Assembly (NCBI RefSeq): GCF_030036535.1
Contig: NZ_CP080387.1
Span: forward strand, 2,732,501-2,796,500
Length of the DNA: 64,000 nucleotides
Source of the DNA: Agrobacterium cucumeris
GTDB lineage: Bacteria; Pseudomonadota; Alphaproteobacteria; Rhizobiales; Rhizobiaceae
Direction: 5' to 3'
Shown here: positions 11,442-22,883 of the stretch, in pieces
Layout of the letters: each line of letters begins with the position of its first letter
How positions within the stretch are numbered: position 1 is the first letter of the stretch
Notes under the pieces: generated by a model
What the model saw: the letters and a program-made list of their open reading frames with translations, nothing else
Databases searched by the model: none
Told to the model about the DNA's origin: nothing
Position numbers and translations under genes: made by a program

Positions 11442-11663
11442 ATGACCGTCACCGTTTACAGCAAGCCCGCCTGCGTCCAATGCACTGCCACCTATCGCGC
11501 ACTCGACCGCATCGGCGTTAGCTATGAGATCGTCGATATTTCCGAAGATGCGGATGCGCTCGATCACGTTCGCGGCCTTGGTTACATGCAGGTTCCCGTG
11601 GTCGTCGCCGGCGAACGCCATTGGGCGGGTTTCCGGCCGGATATGATCGGCGCGATCAGCTAA
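11442..11663 (+). CDS. nrdH: NrdH, glutaredoxin-like reductant of class Ib RNR
   Basis: A 73-residue thioredoxin-fold protein that reduces NrdE with electrons from thioredoxin reductase. The redox pair C11-V-Q-C14 is near the N-terminus, and the C-terminus carries HWAGFRPDMI, typical of NrdH. It is first in the nrdHIEF operon, with GAGGAAATT immediately before the ATG. Confidence 0.95.
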   Translation: MTVTVYSKPACVQCTATYRALDRIGVSYEIVDISEDADALDHVRGLGYMQVPVVVAGERHWAGFRPDMIGAIS

Positions 11664-11675
11664 GGCGGCAGCGTG

Positions 11676-12061
11676 ATGGGGCTGATCGTTTATTATTCCA
11701 GCCGCTCTGAAAACACGCATCGTTTCCTTCTGAAACTGGGGCGGCGATTATTGCGCCTGCCACTCGGCGCCGAGGAGGATGTGCCTCATGTGTCTGAGCC
11801 CTATGTGCTCGTCACCCCCACCTATGGGGGCGGCGGCACGAAAGGGGCCGTGCCAAAGCCGGTCATCCGGTTCTTGAACGAGCCCTCCAACCGAAATCTC
11901 ATTCGCGGCGTCATCGCGGCGGGAAACACGAATTTTGGCGCAGCTTTCGCATCCGCCGGAGATATCGTCTCGCGCAAATGTGCCGTGCCGTTTCTCTATC
12001 GCTTCGAGCTTCTCGGCACGGAGGAAGATGTCGCCAACGTCAAACATGGATTGGAACGATT

Positions 12062-12074
<13 letters not shown>
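11676..12074 (+). CDS. nrdI: NrdI, flavodoxin-like RNR activator
   Basis: A 132-residue flavodoxin-like protein that supplies the oxidant for the Mn(III)2-tyrosyl radical of NrdF. The FMN phosphate loop reads [12 protein letters not shown] at the N-terminus and a [10 protein letters not shown] segment follows. A GTG lies one codon earlier (11673), but the ATG at 11676 is the likelier start. It overlaps the nrdE start by 13 bases. Confidence 0.93.
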
Positions 12075-15239
<3,165 letters not shown>

Positions 15240-15256
15240 GACCGGAGAACGGTAAG

Positions 15257-15280
15257 AACCCGCAGAAACTACTGCGGGTT
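15257..15280. terminator. Hairpin between convergent nrdF and DUF900 gene
   Basis: AACCCGCAG/CTGCGGGTT, a perfect 9-bp stem with a 6-base loop. It includes the last codons of the minus-strand gene. No T run on either side, so it may act as an mRNA 3'-end barrier. Confidence 0.5.
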
Positions 15281-16372
15281 CACCACCTGGCTCGCAAGGC
15301 GGAAGGGGCTGGAGACGGTCGCGCCGATCGCATCGAAAACGAAGGCACCCGCACTGTTGATGTCGCCCTCGCGTCTGCTGGATTCCAGCTGCGGTACCAT
15401 CGAGGCCAGCGCCGCATAGCGGTCATGGTTGAGCGGATCGGAAGCCTCGAGTTTGGAAATGTCGATGAACTGCACGCCCTCCTTCAGGGCGGCTTCCTGT
15501 ACCTGTGGGTCGGTCACGTCAAGTGCGCCGATGCGGGTGACATCCGCGCCCAAAATGGAGGATGCCTTAAGGGCGCGGTCGTCCTTGGAAACGAGAACGG
15601 TGAGCGGCGGGTTGAGCCGGCCCACCACCTCGATCTGTTTGCGAAACACATCGGCATCGATGTCAGGTGCTGCCAGCACCACCTGCAGCTTGGCGAGCAC
15701 GTCGTTCCTGCCCTGCAAGCGCAATTGGCGCAGCGCCTCCATGACCAGCCAGCCACCCATGCTGTGGCCAAACACGACAACGCTTTTTCGCGGGGTCTGC
15801 CGGGTAAGGTCGATCAGCACACCCGCCAGCGCATCACGCGAGAAGGTCGCCGATTCCTTGTCGGCCACGTAACCGGTGACGTTGGCCTGCGATGGCCAGG
15901 AGAACACCAGCGGTACGCCATCCATCTTGGCATCGGCAGCCATTTGCGCCGCGCGGAACAGGGCTTCCTGATAGCTGTAATTATAACCATGCACAAAAAG
16001 CGCGATCTGCTTGCCGGACCGGGCGACGTCGCCAAGATCGGCATTGAAGCTCGGCTTCGTCAGCGTATCGGCGCGGGTAACGACGAAATCCTTGTTCGGA
16101 TCCGGCTTGCCGCTGGCCCACTCGATTTTTCCACTTTTATGAGTAGGAGGAATAGAAATGTCGAAGCTTGCATAATTCGGCTCCATTGCCCGCTCCGTGC
16201 CAAACCCCTTTTTCGCGTCGGTGTTTTTCTCCCGTGTGCTCACCACATAGGCCGTCACGATTTTCGTGCCGTGGGCCTTGGTGTTTATGGCCTGCAGCAC
16301 GTCCGCCCCCGGCCTGCCTGCACAGGATGAAAGAATACCGAGAGTGAGAAACAGCGAAAAGATCAGGCGCAT
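15269..16372 (-). CDS. DUF900 alpha/beta-hydrolase lipoprotein
   Basis: A 367-residue predicted lipoprotein: hydrophobic N-terminus ending in lipobox LSSC (C17). The rest is a DUF900-type alpha/beta hydrolase, with oxyanion-side HGYN (128-131), nucleophile elbow GHSMGG (S204), and a likely acid and histidine further on (SDPLNHDRY near the C-terminus). It is probably an esterase or lipase anchored to a membrane facing the periplasm. The substrate is unknown. It stands alone, convergent with nrdF and divergent from recF. Confidence 0.8.
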   Translation of the reverse strand: MRLIFSLFLTLGILSSCAGRPGADVLQAINTKAHGTKIVTAYVVSTREKNTDAKKGFGTERAMEPNYASFDISIPPTHKSGKIEWASGKPDPNKDFVVTRADTLTKPSFNADLGDVARSGKQIALFVHGYNYSYQEALFRAAQMAADAKMDGVPLVFSWPSQANVTGYVADKESATFSRDALAGVLIDLTRQTPRKSVVVFGHSMGGWLVMEALRQLRLQGRNDVLAKLQVVLAAPDIDADVFRKQIEVVGRLNPPLTVLVSKDDRALKASSILGADVTRIGALDVTDPQVQEAALKEGVQFIDISKLEASDPLNHDRYAALASMVPQLESSRREGDINSAGAFVFDAIGATVSSPFRLASQVVNPQ

Positions 16373-16524
16373 GAATGGGCTACCGATGATAAGGAACGGC
16401 TCATAAATAACCGGCCGTCCGAAAAGTTGCTACTGGAGAATGAATTGCCTTGCTGTGACGGTCTTTCATGCGGATGGGCATTCCCCTTCTTGCCATCCGG
16501 CCATGTTCGTTTTAGGCCGTACAG

Positions 16525-17649
16525 ATGACGAACAAGGTGTCGCTTTTACGGCTGAAACTCACGGACTTCCGCAACTATGCGGCGGCGGCGCTCACACTTG
16601 ATGATCGCCATGTTGTGCTGACCGGCGATAATGGCTCAGGCAAGACCAATCTGCTGGAGGCCGTCTCGTTTCTTTCACCCGGCAGGGGCCTTCGCCGGGC
16701 CACCCTGTCCGATGTTACCCGCGTCGGCGCGGACGCCGGGTTCTCGATCTTCGCCGATGTCGAAGGCATGGATGGCGAAGTTGCCATCGGCACCGGGATT
16801 GAAGGCGATGGCGAAGTGGTGTCACGTCGCCTGCGGCTGAACGGCACATCGGTAAAATCCGTTGACGAACTGACTGATCATCTGCGCGTGCTGTGGCTGA
16901 CGCCCGCCATGGACGGCCTTTTCACCGGCTCGTCATCGGACCGTCGGCGTTTTCTCGACAGGCTGGTGCTGTCGCTCGATCCCGCCCATGGCAGGCGGGC
17001 AAGCGATTTCGAAAAGGCCATGCGCGGCCGCAATCGCCTGCTGTCGGAAGGCCGTTTTGATCCGGTCTGGCTGGACGGCATCGAAAAACAGATGGCCGAA
17101 CTCGGCATTTCCATGGCGGTTGCCCGTTATGAAATGCTCGGCCTGTTGAAGACCCTGATTGAGGGCCGGGCCGGCAACGCTGCTTTCCCGTCGGCGGCGC
17201 TTGCGCTCTCCGGCTTCATGGACGGCGGGCTTCATCGGCCGGCTGTCGATCTGGAAGACGAATATGGTCTGATGCTGCGGGAGGGCCGGTATCGGGACGC
17301 GGCGGCAGGCCGCACGCTGGATGGCCCGCACCGCGTTGATCTCTTTGTGCGCCATGCGGAAAAGAACATGGAAGCGGAACGCTGCTCGACCGGAGAGCAG
17401 AAAGCGTTATTGGTCGGGCTGGTGCTTGCACATGCGCAGCTGACAGCCAATATGACCGGACATGCGCCCATTCTGCTCCTGGACGAAATCGCCGCTCATC
17501 TGGACGAGGGCAGACGTGCCGCCCTGTTCGATCTCATCCATGCGCTCGGCGGCCAGAGTTTCATGACCGGAACGGATGCGGCCATGTTCTCCGCCCTTGG
17601 CGAGCGGGCGCAGTTCTTCAATGTTTCCCACGGGAGCGTCACGGGATGA
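16525..17649 (+). CDS. recF: DNA replication and repair protein RecF
   Basis: SMC-like ATPase that loads RecA at gapped DNA. 374 residues with Walker A GDNGSGKT (34-41), the ABC-type signature region STGEQKALLVG, and Walker B ILLLDEIAAHLD near the C-terminus. Unlike in enterobacteria it is not next to dnaN or gyrB. It is followed 22 bases later by the MoeB-like gene on the same strand. Confidence 0.93.
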   Translation: MTNKVSLLRLKLTDFRNYAAAALTLDDRHVVLTGDNGSGKTNLLEAVSFLSPGRGLRRATLSDVTRVGADAGFSIFADVEGMDGEVAIGTGIEGDGEVVSRRLRLNGTSVKSVDELTDHLRVLWLTPAMDGLFTGSSSDRRRFLDRLVLSLDPAHGRRASDFEKAMRGRNRLLSEGRFDPVWLDGIEKQMAELGISMAVARYEMLGLLKTLIEGRAGNAAFPSAALALSGFMDGGLHRPAVDLEDEYGLMLREGRYRDAAAGRTLDGPHRVDLFVRHAEKNMEAERCSTGEQKALLVGLVLAHAQLTANMTGHAPILLLDEIAAHLDEGRRAALFDLIHALGGQSFMTGTDAAMFSALGERAQFFNVSHGSVTG

Positions 17650-17671
17650 CGATAGAGAGATGGAGGGCAAG

Positions 17672-18439
17672 ATGGACCCGCTGAGCCCGGAAGAGATCGA
17701 ACGCTACAAGCGCCACATCCTGCTGCCGGAAATCGGCGGTGCCGGTCAGCAACGGCTGAAAGCGGCGCGCGTGCTGGTCATTGGCGCGGGCGGTCTCGGC
17801 GCGCCCGTCCTTCATTACCTTGCCGCCGCCGGTGTCGGCACGCTCGGCATGATTGACGACGATGTCGTTTCCCTGTCCAACCTCCAGCGACAGGTGATTC
17901 ACGATAGCGGCACGATCGGCGAGCTGAAAACGCAAAGCGCCCGCAAGGCCATCGCCCGTCTCAATCCACATGTCCGAGCGCTGGTTTATGAGGAGCGCTT
18001 TTCGCAGGTCTGGGCGCATGACCATCTGCCGTCCTTCGATCTGCTGATCGATGGTTCGGATAATTTCGATACGCGTTATGCCGCTGCCGATGCAGCGGAA
18101 GCGGCGAAGAGGCCGTTGGTCACCGGCGCCGTCGGCCGTTTCGATGGCTCGGTTACCGTGTTGAAACCCTATGAAACCAACGCCGACGGCGCTCTTCTGC
18201 CGGGCTATCGTGATCTGTTTCCGGAGCCACCGCCGCAGGGCCTCATTCCCAATTGCGCCGAAACCGGCATCGTCGGGGCGCTGACGGGGGTGATCGGCAC
18301 CATCATGGCCATGGAGGCGATCAAGCTGATAACAGGTGCCGGTGAGCCCCTGATCTGCCGCCTGCTTCTCTATGATGCCCTGTCGGCCCGTTTCGAAACC
18401 GTTCGTTACAAGCGCCGGCCAGCGGGAAAGAAACCATGA
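17672..18439 (+). CDS. HesA/MoeB/ThiF family adenylyltransferase
   Basis: E1-like enzyme that adenylates the C-terminus of a ubiquitin-like sulfur carrier (MoaD or ThiS). 255 residues from the ATG at 17672, placed behind GGAGGGCAAG. The nucleotide motif is GAGGLG (38-43), with MIDDDVVSLSNLQRQ (60-74) completing the ATP site. E. coli MoeB has two CXXC pairs binding zinc. This protein has none (only isolated cysteines in PNCAETG and LICRLL), so it lacks the structural zinc. MoeB and ThiF roles cannot be told apart from the sequence. Confidence 0.8.
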   Translation: MDPLSPEEIERYKRHILLPEIGGAGQQRLKAARVLVIGAGGLGAPVLHYLAAAGVGTLGMIDDDVVSLSNLQRQVIHDSGTIGELKTQSARKAIARLNPHVRALVYEERFSQVWAHDHLPSFDLLIDGSDNFDTRYAAADAAEAAKRPLVTGAVGRFDGSVTVLKPYETNADGALLPGYRDLFPEPPPQGLIPNCAETGIVGALTGVIGTIMAMEAIKLITGAGEPLICRLLLYDALSARFETVRYKRRPAGKKP

Positions 18440-18912
18440 TCGAAATCGCAAGGGTCGGCGAAAAATTCGATCGCTGGCAGGAATTGCTGGCGCTCATCAT
18501 GGCGTCCTTCGCCTATATGGATGGCGTCATCGATCCGCCGTCGTCGGCCCATCTCCTGACACTGGAAAATCTTGCCGAGAAGGCGAGGGCAGAGATCGCT
18601 TTCGTGGCGCTTGACGGCGATGAGCTGCTGGGCTGCCTGTTTTGCCGGCCGGAGCCGCCGGCCTGCCTTTATGTCGGCAAGCTTTGTGTTTCCCCGAAAG
18701 CGCAGGGAAAGGGCATCGGCAGGATGTTGCTTGAAAGAGCTGAAACACTGGCTGGCGAATTGGCGCTTCCGGCGCTACGCTTGGAAACGCGCATCGAGCT
18801 TGGTGCCAATCACGCCAAATTCGCCGCCTGGGGTTTCGTCAGGACCGCTGAAAATGCCCATGCCGGTTATGATCGCACAACCTCGATTGAAATGACGAAA
18901 TTCCTCGGTTGA
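18436..18912 (+). CDS. GNAT-family N-acetyltransferase
   Basis: 158 residues, overlapping the previous gene by ATGA. The acetyl-CoA-binding segment is VSPKAQGKGIGRMLLE (R/Q-x-x-G-x-G/A). C-terminal FAAWGFV is typical of motif B. The acceptor substrate is unknown. The tight coupling to the MoeB-like gene suggests co-expression, not necessarily shared function. Confidence 0.8.
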   Translation: MIEIARVGEKFDRWQELLALIMASFAYMDGVIDPPSSAHLLTLENLAEKARAEIAFVALDGDELLGCLFCRPEPPACLYVGKLCVSPKAQGKGIGRMLLERAETLAGELALPALRLETRIELGANHAKFAAWGFVRTAENAHAGYDRTTSIEMTKFLG

Positions 18913-18954
18913 GGCCTTTCAATCGTTGCAGCAAAACCGGTATTGCGAAAAGGC

Positions 18955-19644
18955 CTATCGCAGCAGGCCGGATTGCAGCATTTGCGCGATAAAGACAGCG
19001 GAAACTTGGTCAATGCCCGTTTCGGGCTGAACGTCGCCTGATCCGACCCGCCAGATGCGCTTGTCCGCTCCGCTGACGAGCTGAATTTCCGTCGTGACCT
19101 TATGCGTCACCGGTGCTGTCATCGCGGCTTCCGCCATCTGTTTCATAAGGTCCGCTGACGGCATGCGGCCACCGTCACCGAGGTCATCCGGCTTTGCGCC
19201 CGCCTTCAGCTTTTTGAAGGCCGGTTCGGCATCCGGAACGACGCAGTTCATCTTGATCCGCGCCAGGAAGACACCCGTGGGCAACTGCGCTCCGATGCGT
19301 GCTGGTTCAGCCTGGCAGCGCGCGCGCTTCGTGCTTGCCACCCACAATTTTGCAAACTCAGTCTGCTGTTCGCTTGTGGTCCCATTTGGCGCGTTGGAAC
19401 TCTTATATTTAAGCTGCCAGGCGACCGGATCGGCAACCAGTTCCATATCGACGTAACGCGGACCGCCATTTGCAGAACCCCATTCTTTATCCAGTCGAGC
19501 CATGCTGCTGCGGTCAAAATTCAGCCAGGCACGATAATAAAGTTCTGCTGTCTCTTCGGGGGAGAGTGAAGCGGCTTGAGCGGGGCTGCTGCCCAGAACA
19601 AGCAAGGCGGAGATGAGCAGCAAAAACTTTGCCGGGATTCCCAT
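18955..19644 (-). CDS. Secreted protein of unknown function
   Basis: 229 residues with a clear Sec signal peptide (LLLISALLVLGSSPAQA-AS, cleavage near residue 25). The ATG at 19644 sits behind GGAGGGAAGG. An upstream GTG in frame overlaps that site. The mature part has two cysteines about 30 residues apart (ARCQAEP and KMNCVVP) that could form a disulfide. I do not recognise a family. It lies alone between a convergent GNAT gene and the hydroxyacid dehydrogenase. Confidence 0.7.
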   Translation of the reverse strand: MGIPAKFLLLISALLVLGSSPAQAASLSPEETAELYYRAWLNFDRSSMARLDKEWGSANGGPRYVDMELVADPVAWQLKYKSSNAPNGTTSEQQTEFAKLWVASTKRARCQAEPARIGAQLPTGVFLARIKMNCVVPDAEPAFKKLKAGAKPDDLGDGGRMPSADLMKQMAEAAMTAPVTHKVTTEIQLVSGADKRIWRVGSGDVQPETGIDQVSAVFIAQMLQSGLLR

Positions 19645-19691
19645 TGACCTTCCCTCCACGCGATAATCAGACGAGGATTTCTTTAGCTGAT

Positions 19692-20696
19692 TTAGCTACG
19701 CCCCGGAAGCACCCGGTTCGGCGGACGGTGTCCATCGAACAGCGTACGGATGTTGATGATGACCTTGTCACCCATTTCGATGCGCCCTTCGATCGTCGCC
19801 GAGCCCATATGGGGAAGCAGGACAACCTTGCCTTCCTTGGCGAGCTTGATGAGCTTGGGGTTCACCGCAGGCTCATTCTCATAGACATCGAGACCGGCGC
19901 CGGCGATTTTTCCTTCGCGCAGGCACTGGATCATCGCCGCTTCATCGATGATATCGCCGCGCGCCGTGTTGACGATGTAGCTGGTTGGCTGCATCAGCGC
20001 CAGCCGCCGCGCCGAGATCAGGTGGTAGGTAGCGGGTGTCGAAGGGCAATTGACGGAGACAATATCCACGCGCGCCAGCATCTGGTCGAGGCTGTCCCAA
20101 TAGGTCGCCTCAAGCTCCGTCTCAGTCGCCGGGTTAACGCGTTTGCGGTTGTGATAATGAATGGAAAGGCCGAAGGCCTTGGCGCGCCGCGCAACCGCGG
20201 TTCCGATGCGGCCCATGCCGACAATGCCGATGCGTTTTCCGGAAATGCGCCGCCCCAGCATCCAGGTCGGCGACCAGCCCAGCCATTCGTCCGAACCATT
20301 GGCAAGCACGCGCGTGCCTTCGATCATGCGGCGCGGCACGGCCAGCACCAGCGCCATGGTGATATCGGCGCTGTCTTCGGTCAGCACATTCGGCGTATTG
20401 GTAACGGTAATGCCTTGCCTGGCCGCGGCATCAACGTCGACGTGGTCTATGCCGTTGGAAAAGCTGGCGATCAGCTTCAGCTGCGGTCCGGCCTTCTCGA
20501 TCATGGCCGCAGTGATGCGGTCGGTAACCGTCGGCACCAGCACATCCACCCGCTGCATGGCGGCGACAAGCTCTGCCTCGCTGCGCGGCGTATCATCGAT
20601 GTTCAGTTCAGCATCGAAGAGTTCGCGCATTCTGGTCTCGACGACGTCAGGCAATTTGCGGGTGATATAGACTGTCGGTCTCTTCTTGTGGGTCAT
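19692..20696 (-). CDS. D-isomer 2-hydroxyacid dehydrogenase (glyoxylate reductase-like)
   Basis: NAD(P)-dependent reductase, 334 residues. Rossmann motif GMGRIG (160-165), catalytic arginine in NTARGDIIDE, downstream glutamate region (AGLDVYENEP) and catalytic histidine in LLPHMGSAT. It reduces a 2-keto acid such as glyoxylate or hydroxypyruvate to the hydroxy acid. The NRKR segment after the second strand would favour NADP(H), by analogy with glyoxylate/hydroxypyruvate reductases. Confidence 0.87.
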   Translation of the reverse strand: MTHKKRPTVYITRKLPDVVETRMRELFDAELNIDDTPRSEAELVAAMQRVDVLVPTVTDRITAAMIEKAGPQLKLIASFSNGIDHVDVDAAARQGITVTNTPNVLTEDSADITMALVLAVPRRMIEGTRVLANGSDEWLGWSPTWMLGRRISGKRIGIVGMGRIGTAVARRAKAFGLSIHYHNRKRVNPATETELEATYWDSLDQMLARVDIVSVNCPSTPATYHLISARRLALMQPTSYIVNTARGDIIDEAAMIQCLREGKIAGAGLDVYENEPAVNPKLIKLAKEGKVVLLPHMGSATIEGRIEMGDKVIINIRTLFDGHRPPNRVLPGRS

Positions 20697-20871
20697 CGTT
20701 TGCCGCTGCCTTGTTCAGAAGTCATTAACCAGAAAGAGCGATAATTTCTTTCAATCAGGGCGTTTCTACCAGACCCGCCGGCGAAGACAAACAAAACTCG
20801 CCGAGGCTCGAGGCATGTGGAACCGAGCCTCCTTAAAATATCATCCGGTTTGTAGAAGGCGGGAAACGGAA

Positions 20872-21411
20872 ATGGGCATGCGCAGTGTGGTTTCTATCGT
20901 TTGCATTGCATTGTCTCTGGGCCTCCTCGGCGCGGCCACCGAAGCCATGGCGCAGGGTGCCGCCAAGGGCGCAAGTGGTCTGCCCCTGCCGCGTTTCGTC
21001 AGCCTGAAGTCCAAGCGTGTTAATATGCGCATCGGCCCCAGCACGGATTATGCCGTGTCGTGGATGTATCTGAAATCGGGAATGCCTGTCGAAATCATCC
21101 AGGAATATGAAAACTGGCGGCGCATCCGCGATGCCGATGGCACGGAAGGCTGGGTCAACCAGGCGCTGCTGTCCGGCGAGCGCACGGCCGTCGCAGCCCC
21201 ATGGATGCGTGGCAAGGGCAAGGAAGTTTACGTAAACATGCGCCGCGAAGCGCAGTCGGGTGCTTCGGTCATCGCCAGGCTGGAGCCGGGCGTCGTCTTC
21301 AGGATCGGTGAATGCAACGGCGACTGGTGCCGCGCCGAGGCCGGTCAGGCCTCGGGCTGGGTATCGCAGGGCGAAATCTGGGGTGCTTATCCCGGAGAGG
21401 CCTTTAAATAA
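20872..21411 (+). CDS. Secreted protein with two SH3-like domains
   Basis: 179 residues from the ATG at 20872 (a second ATG is two codons on). Signal peptide ends near AMA-QG. Two bacterial SH3 (SH3_4) repeats: one starts KSKRVNMRIGPSTDY and ends EGWVNQALL, the other starts VYVNMRREAQSGA and ends SGWVSQGEIWG. Such proteins bind peptidoglycan or protein partners in the periplasm. The 3' end overlaps the adenosine kinase gene on the other strand by 8 bases. Confidence 0.83.
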   Translation: MGMRSVVSIVCIALSLGLLGAATEAMAQGAAKGASGLPLPRFVSLKSKRVNMRIGPSTDYAVSWMYLKSGMPVEIIQEYENWRRIRDADGTEGWVNQALLSGERTAVAAPWMRGKGKEVYVNMRREAQSGASVIARLEPGVVFRIGECNGDWCRAEAGQASGWVSQGEIWGAYPGEAFK

Positions 21412-22396
21412 GGCCGTGCTTTGCGCCAAGCGCCTTGAGCGATGACATCGGGCGCGGCCCTACCTGCTGAATGACGGCCGCGGCCGCAAGGCAGCCGAGC
21501 TTGCCGCAATCTTCGAGCGATCGGTCCTGCGTATAACCGAACAGGAAGCCGGCGGCGAAAAGATCGCCTGCACCCGTCGTGTCGACCACGTCATGCACGG
21601 GATAGGCTTCTACCTTCACCCGTTCCGTACCACGCAGGATAACGGCACCTTCTTCGCTCATCGTCACCGCCGCGATCTTGCAGTCGGCGGCAATTTTCGT
21701 CAGCGCCAGCTCGAAATCATCGGTCTCGTAAAGCGAAAGCGCTTCCTGCTTATTGGCGAAAACAATGTCCACCGTGCCGGAGCGCATCAGGTCGAGAAAT
21801 TCCTCGCGGTAACGGCCGACGCAGAAACTGTCGGACAGCGTCATGGAAACTTCGCGGCCGTTTTCATGCGCAATGCGGGCGCATTCGCGAATGGCGTCCT
21901 TGGCGCGCGGCGGATCCCAAAGGTAACCTTCGAAATAGGTGACCTTGGTCTGCGCCACGACGTCTTCTTCCACGTCCTCCGGCCCGAGATCGACACAAGC
22001 GCCGAGATAGGTGTTCATGGAACGCTCGCCATCTTCGGTCACGAAGATCATCGAACGGGCGGTGGGCGGAAACGTGCCTTCCGGCTTCGTTTCGAAATAG
22101 ACGCCCTGCGCACGGATATCGTGCTGGAAGATTTCCCCGAGCTGGTCTTCGGCGACCTTGCCGAAATAGGCGGCCTTGCCGCCGAAATTCGCCACACCGG
22201 CCGCCGTGTTACCCGCGCTGCCGCCGGAGGCTTCGAGAGCTGGACCCATCAGCGAATAAAGCAGCTCGGCGCGTTCCGCATCGATGAGGTTCATCGCGCC
22301 TTTGGTAATGGCATTGTCGTTGAGGAAGCGGTCGTCGCAGCGGGAAATGATGTCGACGATGGCATTGCCGACAGTCAGTACGTCGAATTTCGTCAT
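21404..22396 (-). CDS. Adenosine kinase (PfkB family)
   Basis: 330-residue PfkB carbohydrate/nucleoside kinase. Ends of the fold are clear: N-terminal GNAIVDI and SGGSAGNTAAGVANFGG, and the C-terminal anion hole with catalytic aspartate DTTGAGDLFAAGFLFG. The whole sequence has the adenosine-kinase character known from Rhizobium, so it probably converts adenosine to AMP in purine salvage. Ribokinase-type sugars remain possible. Monocistronic, and divergent from the sRNA candidate. Confidence 0.83.
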   Translation of the reverse strand: MTKFDVLTVGNAIVDIISRCDDRFLNDNAITKGAMNLIDAERAELLYSLMGPALEASGGSAGNTAAGVANFGGKAAYFGKVAEDQLGEIFQHDIRAQGVYFETKPEGTFPPTARSMIFVTEDGERSMNTYLGACVDLGPEDVEEDVVAQTKVTYFEGYLWDPPRAKDAIRECARIAHENGREVSMTLSDSFCVGRYREEFLDLMRSGTVDIVFANKQEALSLYETDDFELALTKIAADCKIAAVTMSEEGAVILRGTERVKVEAYPVHDVVDTTGAGDLFAAGFLFGYTQDRSLEDCGKLGCLAAAAVIQQVGPRPMSSLKALGAKHGLI

Positions 22397-22584
22397 GGGG
22401 CCCTATCCGGTTCGCACGAGGCGTGTGCGTATTTTCAAACGGTCTTAAACATTTCTGGCGGCAAGAAAAGCCCAAAGGGAAAATATGCGGTTCTCTCCTG
22501 GGGGGGAAGAAACGCGTCATCTGCCTGTAATGTGGTTAAGCTATTGCTCCTTCCAGAGCAAAAGGTGTGTGAATGCGTACCGGA

Positions 22585-22684
22585 ATGGAAGACATGATGG
22601 TCTTCTGGCTCAACCGTTATCTCCGCCACGGATGTACTGGCGGCGTATAACGGACATAAAAGGCGGGGGAAACCCCGCTTTTTC
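22585..22684 (+). ncRNA. Candidate sRNA, copy A of a two-copy family
   Basis: Three elements in order: hairpin GAAGAC-ATGATG-GTCTTC (22588-22605), a CCGTT/AACGG stem (22614-22618 with 22649-22653) enclosing CCACGGATGTACTGGC (22626-22641), and an intrinsic terminator. The same order and the identical 16-mer recur at 51035-51146. In this copy the element is further closed by CCGCC/GGCGG. The 5' end is not defined. A 25-codon frame starts at 22572 and covers part of it, but the shared bases are not read as a shared protein in copy B. Confidence 0.65.
22658..22684 (+). terminator. Intrinsic terminator of sRNA copy A
   Basis: AAAAGGCGGGG, loop GAAA, CCCCGC then TTTTTC. A strong Rho-independent terminator with a GNRA-type loop. 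Confidence 0.85.
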
Positions 22685-22789
22685 TTTGCGCTGACGCCGC
22701 GGAATGCGGGGTTATGGGCAGCGAAGACCATTCCCGGTGACGGCGCTTGATCGGGCTGGCTCCCGCGGCATGCGATCCGCAATCGGGCG

Positions 22790-22847
22790 AAAACAAAGAC
22801 GCTCAGCGTTTTCGCGATTCCATTCCAGTGGAAAACGCTCTAAAGCG
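22790..22847 (-). repeat. Rhizobiales palindromic repeat (minus orientation)
   Basis: Read on the minus strand: AGAGCGTTTTCCACTGGAAT, then CGCGAAAACGCTGAGCG, ending in TTTGTTTT. It is a variant of the dispersed palindromic element, between sRNA copy A and the AEC transporter. Confidence 0.55.
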
Positions 22848-22883
22848 GAGTATCTCCCGCAAAGCCGCGAAAGCTTTCCCTCC

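Noticed and set aside
11263..11445. A 60-codon frame in the nrd leader
   Set aside because: It starts at GTG without a ribosome-binding site and runs through the palindromic repeat. It resembles no leader peptide.
22572..22649. A 25-codon frame (MRTGMEDMMVFWLNRYLRHG...) over sRNA copy A
   Set aside because: Copy B shares the RNA elements but does not encode a related peptide, so selection appears to be on RNA. Kept only as a possible dual-function RNA.
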